Assembly (NCBI GenBank): GCA_945902915.1
Contig: CAMDNJ010000003.1
Location: 1-53,470 of the forward strand
Length of the DNA stretch: 53,470 nt
Source of the DNA: Crenothrix polyspora
GTDB taxonomy: Bacteria; Pseudomonadota; Gammaproteobacteria; Methylococcales; Methylomonadaceae
Direction: 5' to 3'
In this document: piece after piece, positions 30,279-40,893 of the stretch
Layout of the letters: each line of letters begins with the position of its first letter
Numbering within the stretch: the stretch's first letter is position 1
Made by a program: the position numbers and the translations under genes
The notes under the pieces: generated by a model
What the model saw: only the letters and a program-made list of their open reading frames with translations
Database searches by the model: none
Told to the model about the DNA's origin: nothing

Positions 30279-32216
30279 ATGATCCCAGAACTCGGACACT
30301 TTTCATTAATACTCGCCTTGTGCATGGCCTTAGTTTTAGGCACTTTGCCTATCATCGGTGCTTTTCGTAATCAATTAGGTTGGATTGCATTAGCCAGACC
30401 TGCGGCATTTGCACAATTGCTATTCATGGCTTTGGCCTATGGTTGTTTAACCTATAGCTGTTTGACGCATGATTTTTCTGTTAAATATATTGCGACTAAC
30501 TCTAATACTTCTTTGCCTACGCTGTATTTGATTTCCGGTGTATGGGGCGCACATGAAGGCTCGTTATTATTATGGGGCTTAGTGCTAACAATATGGACGG
30601 CGTTGGTCGCTCAGTTTAGCAAAAGCATTCCTGCTGCGACATTAGCGCGTGTCTTAGGGGTCATGGGGCTGGTTTCTATTGGTTTCATTTTATTTTTATT
30701 GTTTACCTCTAATCCCTTTGAACGTTTATTTCCTGCGCCCTTAGAAGGTCGAGACTTAAATCCTTTGCTACAAGATCCAGGGCTAGCTATCCATCCTCCT
30801 ATGCTCTACATGGGTTATGTGGGTTTTTCTGTGGCGTTTGCTTTTGCAATTGCTGCTTTATTAGAAGGTCGCTTGGATGCCGCATGGGCAAGATGGTCTA
30901 GGCCGTGGACTAGTATGGCATGGATGTTTTTAACCTGTGGTATTGCCTTGGGTAGCTGGTGGGCTTATTACGAATTAGGTTGGGGCGGCTGGTGGTTTTG
31001 GGATCCCGTAGAGAATGCTTCCTTCATGCCTTGGTTGGTTGGCACTGCACTGATTCATTCTTTGGCAGCAACGGAAAAGCGCGGCGTATTTAAAACGTGG
31101 ACGGTTTTGTTAGCGATTTTCGCCTTTTCCTTAAGCTTGCTTGGTACTTTTTTAGTACGTTCTGGGGTATTAACCTCAGTACATGCTTTTGCTAGTGATC
31201 CGGCTAGAGGTCTATTTATTTTAATCTTTCTGGCAGTAGTTGTCGGTGGCTCTTTATTACTCTATGCAGTCAGAGCCCCAGCCGTTAAAAGCAGTGCGAC
31301 TTTTGAAATGGTTTCTAGAGAATCGGCGATTTTACTGAACAATGTGTTACTAGTGGTGACTGCGGCCAGTATCTTACTCGGCACTTTATATCCTTTAGTG
31401 ATTGACGCACTAGGCTTAGGTAAGATTTCAGTTGGGCCTCCGTATTTTAATGCCGTGTTTATACCTTTAATGGCACCGCTTGCATTTGCTGTGGGCTTGG
31501 GCATGTTATTACGTTGGAAAAAAGATTCCATCGGCGAATTAGCACTCCGTGTACGTTGGATTATTGCTGCTTGTGTAGCTAGTGGTTTATTACTGCCCTT
31601 ACTTCTGCCTTTTTATTCATGGGCAGCGGCCTTAGGTTTGACTTTAGCTTTGTGGACGACCACTATTACCGCCTTATCTTTTATTGATCGCTTAGGCACT
31701 CAAGGTTTTACTTGGCAGCGCTTGCAAACCATACCCGCAGGATTTTATGGTATGACTATCGCGCATTTAGGCATTGCCGTATTTGTCACCGGCATTACCT
31801 TAACCAGTGTTTATAGTGTAGAAAAAGATGTGCGTATGGAGCCGAATGACAGCTTAGATATGTCAGGTTATATTTTTGAATTTCATGGTGTTAAACAAAC
31901 TCAAGGTCCTAACTATGTGGCTGAACAAGCTTTTGTGACGGTCAGCCATAATGGTGAGCAGGTAGCTAAACTAGAACCGCAAAAACGCATATATCAAGTG
32001 CAAAAAATGCCCATGACTGAAGCGGCGATAGATGCAGGTTTGTTTAGGGATTTATTCGTCGCAATCGGAGATCCTTTAGGTAATCAAGGTGCGTGGAGTT
32101 TAAGGATTTACTATAAATCTTTTATCCGTTGGATATGGATGGGTGCCTTATTCATGGCTGTGGGTGGTTTGTGCGCAGCTTGTGATCGTCGCTATAGAAT
32201 TGCGAAAACCGTTTAA
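30279..32216 (+). CDS. ccmF: Cytochrome c maturation protein CcmF
   Basis: GVWGAHEGSLLLWGL, WWAYYELGWGGWWFWDPVENASFMPWL; start placed at MIPELGHFSL rather than track start 30237. Confidence 0.95.
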   Translation: MIPELGHFSLILALCMALVLGTLPIIGAFRNQLGWIALARPAAFAQLLFMALAYGCLTYSCLTHDFSVKYIATNSNTSLPTLYLISGVWGAHEGSLLLWGLVLTIWTALVAQFSKSIPAATLARVLGVMGLVSIGFILFLLFTSNPFERLFPAPLEGRDLNPLLQDPGLAIHPPMLYMGYVGFSVAFAFAIAALLEGRLDAAWARWSRPWTSMAWMFLTCGIALGSWWAYYELGWGGWWFWDPVENASFMPWLVGTALIHSLAATEKRGVFKTWTVLLAIFAFSLSLLGTFLVRSGVLTSVHAFASDPARGLFILIFLAVVVGGSLLLYAVRAPAVKSSATFEMVSRESAILLNNVLLVVTAASILLGTLYPLVIDALGLGKISVGPPYFNAVFIPLMAPLAFAVGLGMLLRWKKDSIGELALRVRWIIAACVASGLLLPLLLPFYSWAAALGLTLALWTTTITALSFIDRLGTQGFTWQRLQTIPAGFYGMTIAHLGIAVFVTGITLTSVYSVEKDVRMEPNDSLDMSGYIFEFHGVKQTQGPNYVAEQAFVTVSHNGEQVAKLEPQKRIYQVQKMPMTEAAIDAGLFRDLFVAIGDPLGNQGAWSLRIYYKSFIRWIWMGALFMAVGGLCAACDRRYRIAKTV

Positions 32217-32253
32217 TGCCGTATATTCTATTGAGCCATAAGACACCAACATC

Positions 32254-32784
32254 ATGCTTAAATACATAATCCCCTTACTCTTATTTATAATCTTGGCGGT
32301 GTTTCTGGGCTTAGGCTTAAAGCTTAATCCCAACGATATTCCGTCGCCGTTTATTAATAAACCCGCACCGGAATTTTCTGCACCTAAGCTTAATGCGCCA
32401 GAACAGACATTAACGCATGCTGATTTAAAAGGTCAGGTTTGGCTGTTTAATGTCTGGGCATCGTGGTGCGTGTCTTGCCGTGCCGAGCATCCCATATTAA
32501 ATCAGTTTGCTAAGCAATACGCAGTGGTTATTATTGGCTTGAATTATAAAGACGAACCAGAAGATGCCAAAACTTGGCTGAAAACCTTGGGCAATCCCTA
32601 TAACGTCAGCATTATGGATACCGATGGTCGTATAGGAATCGATTACGGCGTTTATGGTGTACCTGAAACTTTTGTCATCGATAAAAAAGGCCTGATTCGT
32701 TATAAACATACGGGGCCTGTTTCCGCAGATGATGTGCAAAAAATCTTCCTTCCTTTGATTGCCAAGCTAGAAGCCGAGTCTTAA
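32254..32784 (+). CDS. ccmG: Thiol:disulfide interchange protein CcmG/DsbE
   Basis: NVWASWCVSCRAEHP; YGVYGVPETFVIDKKGLIRYKHTGP. Confidence 0.95.
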   Translation: MLKYIIPLLLFIILAVFLGLGLKLNPNDIPSPFINKPAPEFSAPKLNAPEQTLTHADLKGQVWLFNVWASWCVSCRAEHPILNQFAKQYAVVIIGLNYKDEPEDAKTWLKTLGNPYNVSIMDTDGRIGIDYGVYGVPETFVIDKKGLIRYKHTGPVSADDVQKIFLPLIAKLEAES

Positions 32785-33254
32785 TGAAGCCTTTATTGTT
32801 ACTATTTTTGTTGATGACCTCTATCAACAGCCATGCGGTTGATTCGCGTCAATTGTCTGATCCTAAACAGCAAGAAAGTTATGAAACCTTGACTAAGGAA
32901 TTGCGCTGCTTAGTTTGTCAAAATCAAACCATCGCCGACTCTAATGCTGAACTGGCAGGCGATTTGCGGCGGCAAGTCTATGAAATGTTGCAACAAGGTA
33001 AGTCTGAGCAAGAAATTATCCGTTTTATGACTGATCGATACGGTGATTTTGTCTTATACAAGCCGCCCTTTGCGGGAAAAACCAGCCTATTGTGGATAGC
33101 GCCAGTGCTATTTCTATTAATGGGTTTAATGACGATCTTTTTCGTTATTCGACGTAAAAGGGCAACAGCACAGGTGCAAGTGGATGCCTTGGAAACCGAT
33201 ATAGAAAAGCAGAAAAAAATTCGCAGTTTATTAGAAAAAGGTGAGCTCTCTTGA
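32784..33254 (+). CDS. ccmH: Cytochrome c maturation protein CcmH
   Basis: LRCLVCQNQTIADSNAELAGDLRRQV...FMTDRYGDFVLYKPPF. Confidence 0.95.
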   Translation: MKPLLLLFLLMTSINSHAVDSRQLSDPKQQESYETLTKELRCLVCQNQTIADSNAELAGDLRRQVYEMLQQGKSEQEIIRFMTDRYGDFVLYKPPFAGKTSLLWIAPVLFLLMGLMTIFFVIRRKRATAQVQVDALETDIEKQKKIRSLLEKGELS

Positions 33255-34477
33255 ATAGTGTATTTTTGCTGTTAGTCGTTGTACTGATAGCTATTGCGTT
33301 TGTGTTTATCCTGCCGCCTTTATGGCGTAAACAGTCAGACCTAAGCGTTGATCTCGATCAGCGCAACGTGCAAATTGCTCAGCAAAGACTGGCCGAACTT
33401 AAAGGTAACTTGCGCTCAGGCGGGATTAGTCAGGCGCAATATGATGAACAGTTAGCAGATCTTGAGCAAGCATTAAGTGATGATTTAGATATTCAATCTA
33501 AGGTAAACTCAGTATCTACACAAAGCCGTTGGATGATCTATGTGCTTGTTATCGCATTGCCTTTACTAGCGGGACCATTGTATTGGTCGCTGGGTAATTA
33601 TCAAGCCGTCAGTCATAGTGCTGAAATGGCGATTGATACCGATGCCATTAAGTTAGCTGAAATTAATAAAATGGTGAATGGTTTAGCTGAAAAGTTAAAA
33701 AATAAACCAGATGATGCCCAAGGTTGGTTAATGTTAGGCCGTTCCTATGATGTTATGGAGCAACATGCTCAAGCACTAGATGCCTTTGCTCATGCCTATC
33801 AATTACTCGGTGATCAACCCGAAATATTGCTGCTTTATGCAGATGCCCTGGGTTATGTTAATGATAGAAACCTCACAGGTAAACCTTCAGAACTGATTTT
33901 TAAAGCCCTGGCTTTAGAACCGGATAATATGAAAGCCTTATGGTTAGGTGGCATGGCTAAAGCCCAACAAGGCGATGCGGCCATGGCAATCAAATTATGG
34001 AAAAAACTAGAAGGCCTTTTGCCACCGAACTCTGAATATCAGCAAGAAATACAAGGCTTGCTAGCTAAATTAGCAAGTGAAGTCCCAGATGCAGCTCAGC
34101 AAGAAGCCGAACCTGTCGCCGTTGTTTCTAGCGCGGCAATCACTGTGCAAGTCAGTTTAGCGCCAGAATTGATAAAATCTGCGGCTGCTACGGATACGGT
34201 TTTTGTTTATGCCCAAGCCTTGTCAGGCCCTAAAATGCCCTTAGCTATCGTTCGTAAACAAGTGTCTGATCTGCCCATAACGGTCAGCTTGAATGATACG
34301 ATGGCGATGATGCCGACTATGAAATTATCAAACTTTAGCGAAGTTAAACTGTTAGCTCGAGTTTCTAAGTCTGGCAATGCCATGTCACAAGCGGGTGATT
34401 TGATAGGCGCGATCAATCAAGTGTTGTTAACCGATAAAAACACTCAGCATATTATTATTAACGACTTAGTTAAATGA
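33251..34477 (+). CDS. ccmI: c-type cytochrome biogenesis protein CcmI (TPR)
   Basis: LLAGPLYWSLGNYQA...LKNKPDDAQGWLMLGRSYDVMEQHAQALDAFAHA. Confidence 0.92.
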   Translation: MNSVFLLLVVVLIAIAFVFILPPLWRKQSDLSVDLDQRNVQIAQQRLAELKGNLRSGGISQAQYDEQLADLEQALSDDLDIQSKVNSVSTQSRWMIYVLVIALPLLAGPLYWSLGNYQAVSHSAEMAIDTDAIKLAEINKMVNGLAEKLKNKPDDAQGWLMLGRSYDVMEQHAQALDAFAHAYQLLGDQPEILLLYADALGYVNDRNLTGKPSELIFKALALEPDNMKALWLGGMAKAQQGDAAMAIKLWKKLEGLLPPNSEYQQEIQGLLAKLASEVPDAAQQEAEPVAVVSSAAITVQVSLAPELIKSAAATDTVFVYAQALSGPKMPLAIVRKQVSDLPITVSLNDTMAMMPTMKLSNFSEVKLLARVSKSGNAMSQAGDLIGAINQVLLTDKNTQHIIINDLVK

Positions 34478-34484
34478 GTAACAA

Positions 34485-34563
34485 TGTCGGGTTACGCTGT
34501 CGCTAACCCGACCTACAGCCAAACTTACGTAGGTCGGGTTAGGCGCTAGCCGTAACCCGACAC
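34485..34563. repeat. Inverted pair of REP-like GTAGGTCGGGTTA palindromes
   Basis: gtcgggttacgctgtcgctaacccgacctac...gtaggtcgggttaggcgctagccgtaacccgac. Confidence 0.85.
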
Positions 34564-34584
34564 CTTACGACAAAGGTGATTTAA

Positions 34585-34791
34585 ATGAATGAAGATAGAA
34601 TCATAGAGCTGGAAATAAAAACCGCTTATCAGGAAGATTTATTGCAGACCTTAAATACCATCGTAGGCCAGCAACAGCAACAAATTGATCGCTTGGCAGC
34701 GACCTGTAGCTTACTCAATGATCGTATTAAGAGTTTATCTACAGAAGGTAGTAGTGGCGAAAGCGTAGATGAAACCCCACCGCATTATTAA
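34585..34791 (+). CDS. slyX: SlyX family protein
   Basis: ELEIKTAYQEDLLQTLNTIVGQQQQQIDRL...; ends DETPPHY. Confidence 0.9.
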   Translation: MNEDRIIELEIKTAYQEDLLQTLNTIVGQQQQQIDRLAATCSLLNDRIKSLSTEGSSGESVDETPPHY

Positions 34792-34819
34792 TTAACACCC
34801 TTTACCAAGAGCTTTAAAA

Positions 34820-35908
34820 ATGACATTCCTTATTCAAGATTATGCCTTACTCGATGACGAAGAATGCGATGCCCGCATTATTGCCGCCAAAGCCAAGCTG
34901 GGTAGTCGCTGTGTGGTGCTAGGACACCATTATCAACGCGATGAAGTGTTTAAACATGCCGATTTTTCCGGTGATTCCTTAAAGTTATCTAGGGACGCGG
35001 CACAATCTGATGCCGAATACATCGTGTTTTGTGGCGTGCATTTTATGGCTGAAGTCGCTGACATCTTGTCACGCCCAGAACAAATAGCGATCTTGCCAGA
35101 TTTAGCGGCCGGTTGTTCAATGGCTGATATGGCCAATTTGCTCAAAGTGAGAAAGTGTTGGCAAGAATTGGCGCAAGTGATTGATGTAGATAACGAAGTT
35201 ACCCCGGTCACTTACATTAATTCTGCCGCAGATTTAAAAGCCTTTTGCGGCGAGCATGACGGTATCGTTTGCACCTCATCGAATGCTCAGAAAATACTGG
35301 AGTGGAGTTTTGCTAAACGTGAAAAAGTGCTGTTTTTCCCCGATCAACATTTAGGGCGTAATACCGGTTATCGTATGGGTATTCCGCTAGAAGACATGGT
35401 AACCTGGGATTTTAATAAACCCATGGGCGGCCTAACCCAAGAGCAAATACGCAAGGCCAAAATCATACTTTGGAATGGTTATTGTTCAGTGCATCAAGTG
35501 TTTAAGCCCGAACAAATCGATAACTTCTTAGAGCGTTTCCCAGAAACTAAAGTCATTTCACACCCAGAAGCTTGCTTTGAAGTCTGTGAAAAAGCCGATT
35601 ATGTAGGCTCTACCGAATACATATTAACCACGGTACGGGCAGCTACAGCTAATACTCGTTGGTTGGTTGCCACAGAATTGAATCTAGTTAATCGCTTGCA
35701 TGAAGAATGTAAAGCAGAAGGCAAAAATGTCCACTTTATGTCGCCGACGCTATGCATGTGTTCAACTATGTTTAGAACCGATCCACAGCATTTAGCCTGG
35801 GTACTAGAAAATCTTGCCGCAGGCCATGTGATTAACCAGATTTCTGTGCCAAAAGCAGAAGCGCTATTGGCTAAAAAGGCGCTGGATAACATGCTGTCTA
35901 TTAACTAA
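34820..35908 (+). CDS. nadA: Quinolinate synthase
   Basis: VLGHHYQRDEVFKHADFSGDSLKLSR; FCGVHFMAEVADIL; HPEACFEVCEKADYVGST; MCSTMFRTDPQ. Confidence 0.97.
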   Translation: MTFLIQDYALLDDEECDARIIAAKAKLGSRCVVLGHHYQRDEVFKHADFSGDSLKLSRDAAQSDAEYIVFCGVHFMAEVADILSRPEQIAILPDLAAGCSMADMANLLKVRKCWQELAQVIDVDNEVTPVTYINSAADLKAFCGEHDGIVCTSSNAQKILEWSFAKREKVLFFPDQHLGRNTGYRMGIPLEDMVTWDFNKPMGGLTQEQIRKAKIILWNGYCSVHQVFKPEQIDNFLERFPETKVISHPEACFEVCEKADYVGSTEYILTTVRAATANTRWLVATELNLVNRLHEECKAEGKNVHFMSPTLCMCSTMFRTDPQHLAWVLENLAAGHVINQISVPKAEALLAKKALDNMLSIN

Positions 35909-35928
35909 GCAGATAGGACGGACTCATC

Positions 35929-36090
35929 ATGAATCATTATGAACAAAGTAAAAAAGCCAGACGTGTGGCCTCGGTGGTTTATCTAGTAGTCTTGGCTGTA
36001 ATACTAGTTGGCACTTACATATCGCAACAAAACAAAGCCGCAGCAAAAGCTGAGGTCAGTGTTCAGCCTGTTACGGCCAATAGTATATAA
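35929..36090 (+). CDS. Small single-TM hypothetical protein (53 aa)
   Basis: MNHYEQSKKARRVASVVYLVVLAVILVGTYISQQNKAAAKAEVSVQPVTANSI*, preceded by 'aggacgg'. Confidence 0.6.
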   Translation: MNHYEQSKKARRVASVVYLVVLAVILVGTYISQQNKAAAKAEVSVQPVTANSI

Positions 36091-36190
36091 AAGAGTAGTG
36101 TGTAGGGTGGGCAACGCTCACTGCCCACCGCTCAATCGGGAAATGGTTGGCAAACGATAAAGCTGTTTGCATACCCTAAATTACTAGCTT

Positions 36191-36271
36191 GTAGCCTCGA
36201 TGTAGCAAGGCGGAATCGAGGTTTTACAGCACTCCGATTTCCTCGATTCCACTGCGTTTCATCGAGGCTAC
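36191..36271. repeat. Palindromic REP-like element with GTAGCCTCGAT...ATCGAGGCTAC ends
   Basis: gtagcctcgatgtagcaaggcggaatcgagg...cctcgattccactgcgtttcatcgaggctac. Confidence 0.88.
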
Positions 36272-36340
36272 TTGCTGTATTTTTTGGCTATGATAATCGG
36301 CAGGCGGCATGATTACTAGAATTGCACTTCAGCGTTAAAT

Positions 36341-36634
<294 letters not shown>

Positions 36635-36693
36635 CTATCTGGGTGTCTGTTTTTATTAGACCACTACACTTTTTAATGGGTAAAGAAAAACGA

Positions 36694-36963
36694 TTATGCA
36701 GCGCGAGGCAAAGGTAACTGAAATCGCCCAGCGACTATGCCATTGACCGTTAAATCTTCATCCAATTCATCCCATCTTAGCGCATAGCCACCGACTTCAA
36801 TTTGTACGTCTTTGAGTTTCTCATCAGTTGCTTGACTTAACAAAATAAATCGATCAGCAGGGAAGCCAAAAATTCTACCGTCAGTAAGTTCAATGTAAAT
36901 GACCCTTTTTTCTGCCCATGCTTTAATAGCAACAGATTCTGAATTATAAATTGTGGTATTCAT
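36694..36963 (-). CDS. DUF2442 domain protein
   Basis: KRVIYIELTDGRIFGFPADRFILLSQATDEKLKDVQIEVGGYALRWDELDEDLTVNGIV; start reset to MNTTIYN. Confidence 0.85.
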   Translation of the reverse strand: MNTTIYNSESVAIKAWAEKRVIYIELTDGRIFGFPADRFILLSQATDEKLKDVQIEVGGYALRWDELDEDLTVNGIVAGRFQLPLPRAA

Positions 36964-37180
36964 TATAATTATCCAAAAGTAGTTTCTTGTTTTCAAATAC
37001 ATGCCGGTCTATCTCACGCAAGTCATGAGGAGAAATCCCTCGATTACTTGCTAAAAGAACCGGCTCTAACCAAAATTTACATTCCCCATCGGCACAGCGC
37101 ACATGTATATGCGCGGGCTCATTACCTTCATTGGAATAAAAGTGGAAACGAAAACATCCGATTCTTAAAATGGTTGGCAT
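36944..37180 (-). CDS. DUF4160 domain protein
   Basis: MPTILRIGCFRFHFYSNEGNEPAHIHVRCADGECKFWLEPV; overlaps DUF2442 start. Confidence 0.87.
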   Translation of the reverse strand: MPTILRIGCFRFHFYSNEGNEPAHIHVRCADGECKFWLEPVLLASNRGISPHDLREIDRHVFENKKLLLDNYNEYHNL

Positions 37181-37307
37181 AGCATAGTTAGTAAATTAAA
37201 TAACTGGAAAAAGTATATCGTATATGAATATAAGCTGTCTTTCATTAAAAATGCAAACTTTCTAAATTGTGTAATCGGTTTACGCTATAGCTACCTACCA
37301 TCAACCC

Positions 37308-38228
37308 TCAATTAGATCCCAATACCTTTTGTTTACGTGCTAATTTCTTAGCGGCTTTTTGTTCACGAATAATGCCGACTTCTATCAGTTCTTCTTCCAT
37401 CATTGGTGGGGTTTCAAGGCTGAGTCTACAGATCATGCCTGCACGTAATTCGGTTAAAAATATTTTAGAGACTCTGTCCATATCTATGCGGTTACCTGAG
37501 CGTAAACAACCTCGACTACGCCCTATGGCTTCTAACAATTGATGCTCTGTTTCTGGCAATTGCTTTAACTCATAACGTGTTTTAACGGCTTCAGGATAAT
37601 GCGTTAACAGGTATTCAGCGGCAAAATAAGCAATATGGTCATGACTTATGGCGGTATCTTTAATAGCGCCGGTGGTTGCTAATCTAAAGCCACTGTTTTT
37701 ATTTTCCACATTCGGCCATAACAGTCCCGGTGTATCGACTAAAATAATGCCGTTGCCAATATCGATGCGTTGCTGCATTTTGGTGATAGCCGGTTCATTA
37801 CCGGTTTTAGCAATCATTCTGCCAGCTAAGATATTAATCAGCGTAGATTTGCCTACATTGGGTATACCCATTATTAAGGTATGTATGGGTTTATCACCTG
37901 AGCCCTTGTTAGGTACCATTTTGTGACATAAGTCTGTCAGTTGGCGAATCTTGTCAGGCTGGTCTACAGTAACCGCTATGGTTTTTACGTTTTGTTCTTG
38001 TTCTAAATATGATTGCCATAGGTCGGTAATGATGGGGTCAGCAAGATCGCTTTTACTGAGTACTTTGATACAAGGTTTGTTGCCACGTATCTGGCTAAGC
38101 ATGGGGTTTTGACTGCTAAAGGGGATGCGTGCATCGATCACTTCAATCATCAAATCAACTTGATGTAAGGTTTCTTTGATTTCTTTGCTGGCCTTGTGCA
38201 TGTGACCGGGGTACCACTGAATAAGCAT
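37308..38228 (-). CDS. Circularly permuted ribosome biogenesis GTPase, YlqF/RbgA type
   Basis: MLIQWYPGHMHKASKEIKETLHQVDLMIEVIDARIPFSSQNP; GIPNVGKSTLINIL. Confidence 0.93.
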   Translation of the reverse strand: MLIQWYPGHMHKASKEIKETLHQVDLMIEVIDARIPFSSQNPMLSQIRGNKPCIKVLSKSDLADPIITDLWQSYLEQEQNVKTIAVTVDQPDKIRQLTDLCHKMVPNKGSGDKPIHTLIMGIPNVGKSTLINILAGRMIAKTGNEPAITKMQQRIDIGNGIILVDTPGLLWPNVENKNSGFRLATTGAIKDTAISHDHIAYFAAEYLLTHYPEAVKTRYELKQLPETEHQLLEAIGRSRGCLRSGNRIDMDRVSKIFLTELRAGMICRLSLETPPMMEEELIEVGIIREQKAAKKLARKQKVLGSN

Positions 38229-38414
38229 AATATTTTATATAGAATAAGAGAACATGGATTTTGGTGCGTAAAACATAGCTTACACACCGAATAAAACTAT
38301 TAGCTGACACAATACCAGATTACAGCTTTTAAAAGTAGGCGTCAGAATGTTAAATGTAAATTCATTGCTAAGCTATAAACTGAATTAGCAATGAATTAAG
38401 GGCAGGAGTACAGA

Positions 38415-39494
38415 TTATTCAGCTCTAGCTTCGGTATTAAGCCATAACAAAAACAGCTCATAACCCAGTGCTAAAATGACAGCACCTATGAACAGACCAA
38501 TTACGCCGTAACTTAGTAGTCCACCAATGGCACCCATAAAAATAATAGCCATAGGGGTTTTTACACCACGGCTTAATAGGATAGGTTTGAGTATATGATC
38601 TATTAAGGCAAGGAAGACATAGAAGACTAATAGCGCCACAGCGGTAGTGGTTTGAGCCGTATAAAATAGATAAATAATAATAGGCACGATGATAGGTGCA
38701 ACACCGATCTGAGCAATAGCTAAAATGAGACACAGCAACGCCCAAAGACCTGCTAAAGGAACGCCAGCCAACATAAAAGCCAGCCCCGCTAAGATACTTT
38801 GAAGGAAGGCTACGCCTAAAATGCCGTTTGCAACACTACGCACGGTATTTTCTAAAAGATCAGCAAACTCGCCGCCTTTTTCATGAGTTAATCTATGAGT
38901 AATGGCCCGTAATGCTCGATTACTGCCTTCTGAATTAGCTAACAAGAAACCAGCGATAATAATGGCAATGACAAAATGTAAAATAGCCATGCTTGCGCTA
39001 GTCGCAGCTGATAATAACCAACTGCCTATGATTTTCAGTGTGGGTGTGAGTTCTTGTAAAGCACTGGTAAAGTTCTCTGAAGCCAGTAACCAGAATTTGG
39101 TTAGAGGTTCGCCGATCAGGATGACTTTATTTAGATTTTCAGGAGGCTTGGGGATTGATAATGAGCCGTCTTTGATTTTCTCTGCCAGCATTTTTAAGCC
39201 TTCAATTAAGGTCTCTGTGAGTAGAGCAGAGGGTGCAATTAATATAATCAGGAAGGTCAGCGTAAACAAGAAGGCCGTAAGTTTGTTGCGTTCACCTAAT
39301 GCAATTTTGAGTCGCAGATACAAGGGGTACGCTGCAACAGCGATAATAGCCCCCCAAATTATAGTACTGATAAATGGCTCTACAATCTTGAAACACCAAA
39401 TGGAAATGATGAGTAATAAGCCAATACGAATGGTCGCTTCTAATGATCTATTAAGAAAAACGCTATCGTTGCTTGCAGAGCTAGAAATTTTCAT
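38415..39494 (-). CDS. AI-2E family transporter (UPF0118)
   Basis: Multi-TM; IWGAIIAVAAYPLYLRL and FIGAVILALGYELFLLWL. Confidence 0.88.
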   Translation of the reverse strand: MKISSSASNDSVFLNRSLEATIRIGLLLIISIWCFKIVEPFISTIIWGAIIAVAAYPLYLRLKIALGERNKLTAFLFTLTFLIILIAPSALLTETLIEGLKMLAEKIKDGSLSIPKPPENLNKVILIGEPLTKFWLLASENFTSALQELTPTLKIIGSWLLSAATSASMAILHFVIAIIIAGFLLANSEGSNRALRAITHRLTHEKGGEFADLLENTVRSVANGILGVAFLQSILAGLAFMLAGVPLAGLWALLCLILAIAQIGVAPIIVPIIIYLFYTAQTTTAVALLVFYVFLALIDHILKPILLSRGVKTPMAIIFMGAIGGLLSYGVIGLFIGAVILALGYELFLLWLNTEARAE

Positions 39495-39642
39495 AGTAGA
39501 TTTCTTATAAATGAATTTTAATGTGAGTCAGTATAGCGCACAAAAGCTGAGTTACTATGTGCTATCCAAATCGTGTGCTGAGTCTTAATAGTTATACGAT
39601 ATCCCTTATTTAGATATATAGCCGATTATAAATAATAAAGTA

Positions 39643-40020
39643 ATGTCAAAATCAAAGAAAAAAGAAATTAATTGGCTGCCTGACGTTGAAATCCATGATT
39701 ACCCAGCCGCAGTATCTTATTTAAGTATCATTTATAATCCTGACAAAGTCGATCAACTTGTCATCGCTCTTAAAGCCTCTGCCATTGTGCAATTTAAAGC
39801 CAAGGATATTTTTCGTGCTTCAAAGTTATCGTTATTAGGCGTGAGTAATTCTCATGTACAGAAAGATACTAAAAAGATTAAAAAAAACATGGCGTTGTCA
39901 CCTTTATTACTAGTGAGAGATGAACTTAATGGACTGGTGATTATTGCAGATGGTTATCATCGTTTATGTGCCATCTATAGGTTTGATGAAGATGCCATGA
40001 TTTTTTGCAAAATTGTTTAG
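39643..40020 (+). CDS. ParB-N/sulfiredoxin-like small protein
   Basis: VQFKAKDIFRASKLSLLG...LSPLLLVRDELNGLVIIADGYHRLCAIYRFDEDAMIFCKIV. Confidence 0.65.
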   Translation: MSKSKKKEINWLPDVEIHDYPAAVSYLSIIYNPDKVDQLVIALKASAIVQFKAKDIFRASKLSLLGVSNSHVQKDTKKIKKNMALSPLLLVRDELNGLVIIADGYHRLCAIYRFDEDAMIFCKIV

Positions 40021-40046
40021 ATTGAGGCTAATACGATAAGCTTAGC

Positions 40047-40688
40047 TTATGCTATACCTGCCAGCATAGGAAACAGGACTGACAAGCCATTAGCAATAAA
40101 TTCTACAGCAATTGCGGCGAGTAGTAAGCCCATCACTCTAGTCACCACATTAATGCCGGTCTGGCCCATGAAGCCGGCAATTTTTGGAGCAACCAGCAAA
40201 GCTACCCATACAATGAATGAGACTGAAAAAATCACAGCGCTCATTAATAAAAAATGCTGCCAAGTATGTCCCATGTGACCATAAACAATGGTGGTACTAA
40301 TGGCGCCTGGGCCACTTAATAATGGAATAGCTAATGGCACTACGGCAACTGATTCTTTTTCAGAAGATTCTGCCTGTTCCTCCGGTGTATGTCTAGCTCT
40401 GTCAGGGGTAGCATGTAACATTCTCAGCCCCATTAACAATATCAGTATGCCACCTGCCACACGAAATGCTGGAAGACCAATGTTAAAAAAATTCAAGATG
40501 GGTTCACCAGCAAGCAATGAAATCTGCAGCACCATGAACACAGCGCAGGCACAAACTAGTGCAGTACGTTTTTTGTCTGTACGTGATCGTGCAGCCGTTA
40601 ACGCCATAAAAGTCGGTATAGCGCCAATGGGATTAACGACAGACATTAGTCCCGCTGATAATTGTATATATTCGTTCCAATTGGACAT
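40047..40688 (-). CDS. MarC family integral membrane protein
   Basis: LMSVVNPIGAIPTFMALT; VVPLAIPLLSGPGAISTTIVY. Confidence 0.92.
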   Translation of the reverse strand: MSNWNEYIQLSAGLMSVVNPIGAIPTFMALTAARSRTDKKRTALVCACAVFMVLQISLLAGEPILNFFNIGLPAFRVAGGILILLMGLRMLHATPDRARHTPEEQAESSEKESVAVVPLAIPLLSGPGAISTTIVYGHMGHTWQHFLLMSAVIFSVSFIVWVALLVAPKIAGFMGQTGINVVTRVMGLLLAAIAVEFIANGLSVLFPMLAGIA

Positions 40689-40893
40689 GAGTAAAATGTT
40701 CAGGTGATTAAGATTTGAGCTTTAGAAGATTAGCCAGAGTGCGACAAGAGGGCTGATATTCAGCAGTATGATGCCGACTTTGTAGACGGCCATGCCCGCA
40801 TAATGAAGTGTATGAAAGGTTTCATTCGAAAAATGAAACCATCGTTTATGTAGGCGATACTATAAAGTAAAAAGGTTTTGATGGTATCGGGAT

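Noticed and set aside
39643-40020. ParB as part of a partition or plasmid system
   Set aside because: Single small ParB-N-like domain without ParA or parS; flanked by ordinary chromosomal genes.
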